Of a stretch of DNA of 64,000 nt, positions 61,701-64,000 are shown piece after piece. The notes below the pieces were generated by a model. It had not been told where the DNA came from and ran no database searches. It saw only the letters and a program-made list of their open reading frames with translations. Both the position numbers and the translations under genes were made by a program. The stretch covers positions 744,001 through 808,000 of the forward strand of contig NZ_CP045702.1 in the NCBI RefSeq assembly GCF_014216315.1. Reading direction: 5' to 3'. This DNA is from Streptomyces finlayi. Lineage in GTDB: Bacteria > Actinomycetota > Actinomycetes > Streptomycetales > Streptomycetaceae. Every line of letters starts with the position of its first letter. The stretch's first letter is position 1.

Positions 61701-64000
61701 CGGTTCATCACGTCGTACTCGGTCCGTGCGGTGAAGTCGTCCTCGGCGGCCGTGGCCACACCGCGCGGAGTGATCACCTTGGTGGCGTTGCCGACCTGGT
61801 CGTACTCGAACTTCGAGGTCCGGTACGTCGGCGCGGCTGCCGTGCCTCCGTGCGGGGTCTGGACCTGGGTCCGCTTGCCCCGCGCGTCGTAGGTGACCTT
61901 GGTGGTGGCGCCTTCCTGATCGGTGGCCTCGATGATCCGGGAGTCGAGGTCGTACTTCGTGGAGGTGGTCCTGCCCGCCGCGTCCGTGGCCGTCGTGGCC
62001 CGGTGGTTCAGGTCGTAGGCGGTCTTGGAGGTGTAGTCGTCCGGGTCGGCCGTGGCGTTCTTCTTCGGGTCGACGACCTTGGTGACGTTGCCGACGTTGT
62101 CGTAGGTGTAGGAGATCTTGTCCTGCGCGGAGTTCACGACGTCGGTAGTCTGGTAGATCACGTCATAGACGTTGGTGGTGGTGAAGGAACCCGCCACCGC
62201 GCCGGTCACGTTGCCCTTGGGCTCGGTGGTCGTCTTGAGGTTGCCGACCTTGTCGTACGTGTAGGTCGACTTCCGCGGGACGGTGTTGTTGTTGGCCGGT
62301 GTCGTCGCCGCGACGATCTGGTCCGCCGGGTCGTACGTGGCGGTGGAGACCGCGCCGTTCGGCTGGGTGGATGTCGTCACGTTGTCGTTCGCGTCGTAGA
62401 CCGGCGCCGGCGTCGTGATCAGGGCTCCCGCGTCCTGGTCCTTCGGCACGGTGCTGACCAGCGGACGGCCGTACGTGTCGTACGTCTGCGTGGTCTTCTT
62501 GCCCAGCGCGTCCGTGACCTGGGTGACCTGGCCCCGCGCGTCGTACACGAAGTCCGTCGACTTGCCCAGGGCGTCGGTGATCTTCGCCGGGAACCCGGCC
62601 GGCCCGAACTCGCTGTTCGTCGTCGGATTGCCGTTGGCGTCCGTCGCCGCGGTCATCTGGCCGTGGACGTCGTACGCGTACGACGTGGTGTAGTCACCAG
62701 TCGTGACCGTCTCGGTGCCCTTGGGGTCGCTGACTGTCTTGAGGTTTCCGTAGACGTCGTATACGAACTGCCAGGCGTGGCCCAGCGGGGACGTCCTGCG
62801 CGACAGGTCCGCCGCGTATCCGTCCGGACGCGGCTGGTATGCGAACTTGGCGGAATTCGCCGGGTACACGTCCGGAGCGCACTCCGCGGCGCTCGGCACC
62901 CCGGCCTTGTTGTTCTCCGGGTCACGTTGCCACAGCGGATAGCCGGTCTTCTGGTCGTAGCAGTAGGCGGTCCTGGCGCCGTTGGCCTCTTCCAGATAGG
63001 TGACGTTGTTGTCCGCGTCCCACGCCATTCTGGTGGTCTGCGACTTGGCGTTGGTGGTCCGTACCGCACGGCCGAAATCGTCCGTCACGTAGTCGGTGAC
63101 GTGCGCCTCGGCGTCCTTGACCGCGGTGGCGGTGAACTTCGTGTTCGTGGCGTCCGGGGTGTACGTGAAGCCGGTGGCACCGTTCAGACGGTCGGTGATC
63201 GTCTGCGTCCACCAGTGGTACTTCGGGTCGTCGCCCTCCCTGGGGAAGTAATACGCAAGGTCGGTCGCGTTGCCGCGCGGGTCGGTCGCCCGCACCAGCT
63301 TGACGTTCTTGGTGCCCTGCGTGGCGTCGTAGGTGAACGCGAATACCTTGGGCTGGCCGGAACCGAGACCGTCGGTGATCTGCCCGAGGAGACCCTTGTC
63401 GGTGTAACGGAATGAGACCGTACGGCCGGAGACGTCGGTGACCGACTTGATGTGGTCGTAGATCTTCGAGTTGGTCAGGTTCGTACCGGTGGCGACCACG
63501 CCACTGTCATTGACGTACTCGTACGACGCGTCACCCTTGGTGAAGTAGTTCACCGTCAGCGACTGCCGGCCCACCGGGTCGGTGATGTACTTGAGGAACT
63601 TGGTGGGCTTGTTGTTGGACTTGCGTTCCTCGTATGTGTACGTCTGGGTGTTGCCGTTCTTGTCGACGGTCGACGTCATGTAGCCGTCGCAGCCGAAGAA
63701 GAACCGCGTGCCGTCCGGACGGGTCATCGTCCAGGCGTCGGGGATCGGGTCCTTCAGCGGGGTGCAGTCGAGGTCGGGCTTGGCGGCCAGTTTGTAGTGC
63801 ACACCGGCCGGGGCCTTCCAGGTGCCGTCGGGCTGCTTGGCGAAGACGTGCGTGGTGCCGTCGCCGTCCGGGAGCCGGATTTCCCTCGGGTTGGGGTTGG
63901 GGTGGAAGTCCAGCGGCGCGCCGAGACGGATCGGACCGGCAGCCTGCATCGACCAGCCGTGCCCCGAGACCGTGTCGGAGGTGTCCAGGGAGTTGTAGGC
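58769..64000 (-). CDS. RHS/YD-repeat polymorphic toxin-like protein, 5' end beyond the window
   Basis: 1743 residues are visible; the frame is open at the right edge (NSLDTSDTVSGHGWS), so the N-terminus with any signal or export domain is missing. Most of the chain is YD repeats (for example TYDARGQVTQVTDALGKKT), forming the RHS shell. A golvesin-type beta-sandwich insert (about 880-1013; DSFNWTLNVPKDGTYTAYVK) interrupts it. The RHS core ends with MGFRAYDPGLNRFTSRD and NRYAFTGGNPVSRIELDGH near residue 1505, the usual cleavage region. The last 235 or so residues are a variable C-terminal domain with LMHYMQNSGEDYHVDP, DWYYALNGFQYRVEG and AHLHVVGMAQEYDVKG, containing several Asp, His and Tyr that could form an active site; I cannot name the toxin class. 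A lipoprotein gene follows at 2 bases. Confidence 0.92.
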   Translation of the reverse strand, partial: AYNSLDTSDTVSGHGWSMQAAGPIRLGAPLDFHPNPNPREIRLPDGDGTTHVFAKQPDGTWKAPAGVHYKLAAKPDLDCTPLKDPIPDAWTMTRPDGTRFFFGCDGYMTSTVDKNGNTQTYTYEERKSNNKPTKFLKYITDPVGRQSLTVNYFTKGDASYEYVNDSGVVATGTNLTNSKIYDHIKSVTDVSGRTVSFRYTDKGLLGQITDGLGSGQPKVFAFTYDATQGTKNVKLVRATDPRGNATDLAYYFPREGDDPKYHWWTQTITDRLNGATGFTYTPDATNTKFTATAVKDAEAHVTDYVTDDFGRAVRTTNAKSQTTRMAWDADNNVTYLEEANGARTAYCYDQKTGYPLWQRDPENNKAGVPSAAECAPDVYPANSAKFAYQPRPDGYAADLSRRTSPLGHAWQFVYDVYGNLKTVSDPKGTETVTTGDYTTSYAYDVHGQMTAATDANGNPTTNSEFGPAGFPAKITDALGKSTDFVYDARGQVTQVTDALGKKTTQTYDTYGRPLVSTVPKDQDAGALITTPAPVYDANDNVTTSTQPNGAVSTATYDPADQIVAATTPANNNTVPRKSTYTYDKVGNLKTTTEPKGNVTGAVAGSFTTTNVYDVIYQTTDVVNSAQDKISYTYDNVGNVTKVVDPKKNATADPDDYTSKTAYDLNHRATTATDAAGRTTSTKYDLDSRIIEATDQEGATTKVTYDARGKRTQVQTPHGGTAAAPTYRTSKFEYDQVGNATKVITPRGVATAAEDDFTARTEYDVMNRPVKQFQPYDPADTRYNKADVYTQTAYDAVGRVAKTSLPPSAGQTVRNDTTYEYFDNGLARKSTDPWDIATTYDYTELGQQKARTLTSAGGSSDRTMSWAYYPDGSLKAKSDDGVPVGKSVILADNSDDQNTSAVGTWAKASATGQQGYDHRTHAAGAGTDSFNWTLNVPKDGTYTAYVKYPQVTGAATTAKYTLTQGSNVQPPVTKDQNLAPGTWVSLGAYTLKQGNDAKLKLEQNSGGTVVADAVKLVRDTSGDTDAEKRNFTYVYDVNGNLTSIDDTSSGAKVDAYTLTYTGLNQVQKSTEALAGQETKATSYTYDANGQPETVTHPDQFSTYTYDLRQLVKTVSVGKTATDTAPKVSSYTYTDRGVKLRETKANKNTVDYTYFLDGPVKSTVEKKANGTLVSSHTYAYDANGSKTQDVAKKMNADNHAAYLESTTAYTYDPADRLASSVKTGNGAGTETYVHDDNANVISQSVKGTPTTFTYDRNRLLTSSTSGVSGSYTYDPFGRQESITSGGQVVSRSVYDGFDHVVESQKMDDTGVLKSTKYTFDPLDRTASKTADGKTTDFTYLGMSEEVLGEEVAGEMTKSYQYSPWGERLSQVKQNADGTTEDGYYGYNSHTDVETLTGATGDTESTYGYTAYGANDTSEFTGIDKPDAADPTKEEHNPYRYNAKRWDASSGTYDMGFRAYDPGLNRFTSRDMFNGALADMGLGMDPFTNNRYAFTGGNPVSRIELDGHQLEECASGMYTCEGGTKVTGYGNNYENIVRDSGGTVSPDYYESNGKPVPPASDYRAYDTDEANSTDRKTWWKVNTLVMSGLAHKGFGNAYNLLMHYMQNSGEDYHVDPAQMLQDLPGFREHLGKTLKEYKGDSSFDSGWVSTRTDEKDSLDWYYALNGFQYRVEGRETVNGNGDVVMVAQLSVYKRYNWGNGTESVPRKDVHAGPVSLKQYDMAHLHVVGMAQEYDVKGTTAFTIGGW

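Noticed and set aside
1..64000. tRNA, rRNA, insertion sequences, att sites or prophage genes
   Set aside because: None seen; no cloverleaf with CCA context, transposase motif or integrase was recognised, although short tRNA genes could be missed by eye.

Overview
The window is very GC-rich, has strong third-position GC bias, many GTG and TTG starts and purine-rich ribosome sites, and most proteins match Streptomyces families. It reads as a chromosomal accessory or arm region of a Streptomyces-type actinomycete. It holds no rRNA, tRNA, CRISPR array, insertion sequence or integrase that I can recognise. About 50 genes are visible. The 5' part of one gene (inositol-3-phosphate synthase-like) enters at the left edge, and a giant RHS/YD-repeat gene runs off the right edge.

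Left block (1-12 kb, minus strand): a sugar-import and catabolism locus. It consists of a ROK regulator, an RbsA/RbsC/RbsB-type ABC transporter, a Gfo/Idh/MocA dehydrogenase, a TIM-barrel isomerase, and a secreted five-domain protein (sugar dehydrogenase, PKD, carbohydrate-binding, ThuA, 3-keto-disaccharide hydrolase-like). The mix suggests oxidative (3-keto) processing of a sugar or glycoside. It is bounded by strong hairpin terminators.

12-15.6 kb: a GntR/FCD regulator and a KAS III-like gene sit beside a decayed formate dehydrogenase locus (a Fe-S/molybdopterin subunit reduced to fragments, and a frameshifted fdhD). A 15-base motif is shared by the GntR promoter and the region in front of the fdh remnant.

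15.5-24 kb: single-function genes, namely an acyl-CoA synthetase, an aldo/keto reductase, a beta-trefoil lectin, a lipoprotein, two methyltransferases, an AraC regulator divergent from a frameshifted NmrA-type gene, a gutted LysR gene and a pterin dehydratase. 24-33 kb: an MreB-like/proline-rich/SecDF operon, a frameshifted second-type NAD-dependent DNA ligase, a membrane phosphodiesterase and a resolvase-like small protein.

33-45 kb: metallo-beta-lactamase-fold proteins, a DedA protein, an aminotransferase-fold protein lacking its catalytic lysine, an IclR/SMP-30 pair, a PAP2-diacylglycerol kinase fusion, a methyltransferase behind an AT-rich palindrome, a VOC protein, a P-loop kinase, a DUF5107 protein and a LysE exporter. 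45-58 kb: a GH95 fucosidase-type enzyme, a SpoIIE-type phosphatase, a secreted alpha/beta hydrolase behind a TetR-like operator, and a tightly coupled four-gene peptidase operon (M55, M20, S9, S66) suited to D-residue or cell-wall peptides.

58-64 kb: an RHS protein with an unassigned C-terminal domain of about 235 residues, followed 2 bases later by a small lipoprotein and then a terminator. This is the classic layout of a polymorphic toxin with a candidate immunity protein. It is the best candidate here for an undescribed system.

Three conserved genes (fdhD, NmrA-type, ligA) each carry one extra base in a short homopolymer. This may be real decay or sequence error, whereas the fdh Fe-S subunit and LysR gene have true internal deletions.
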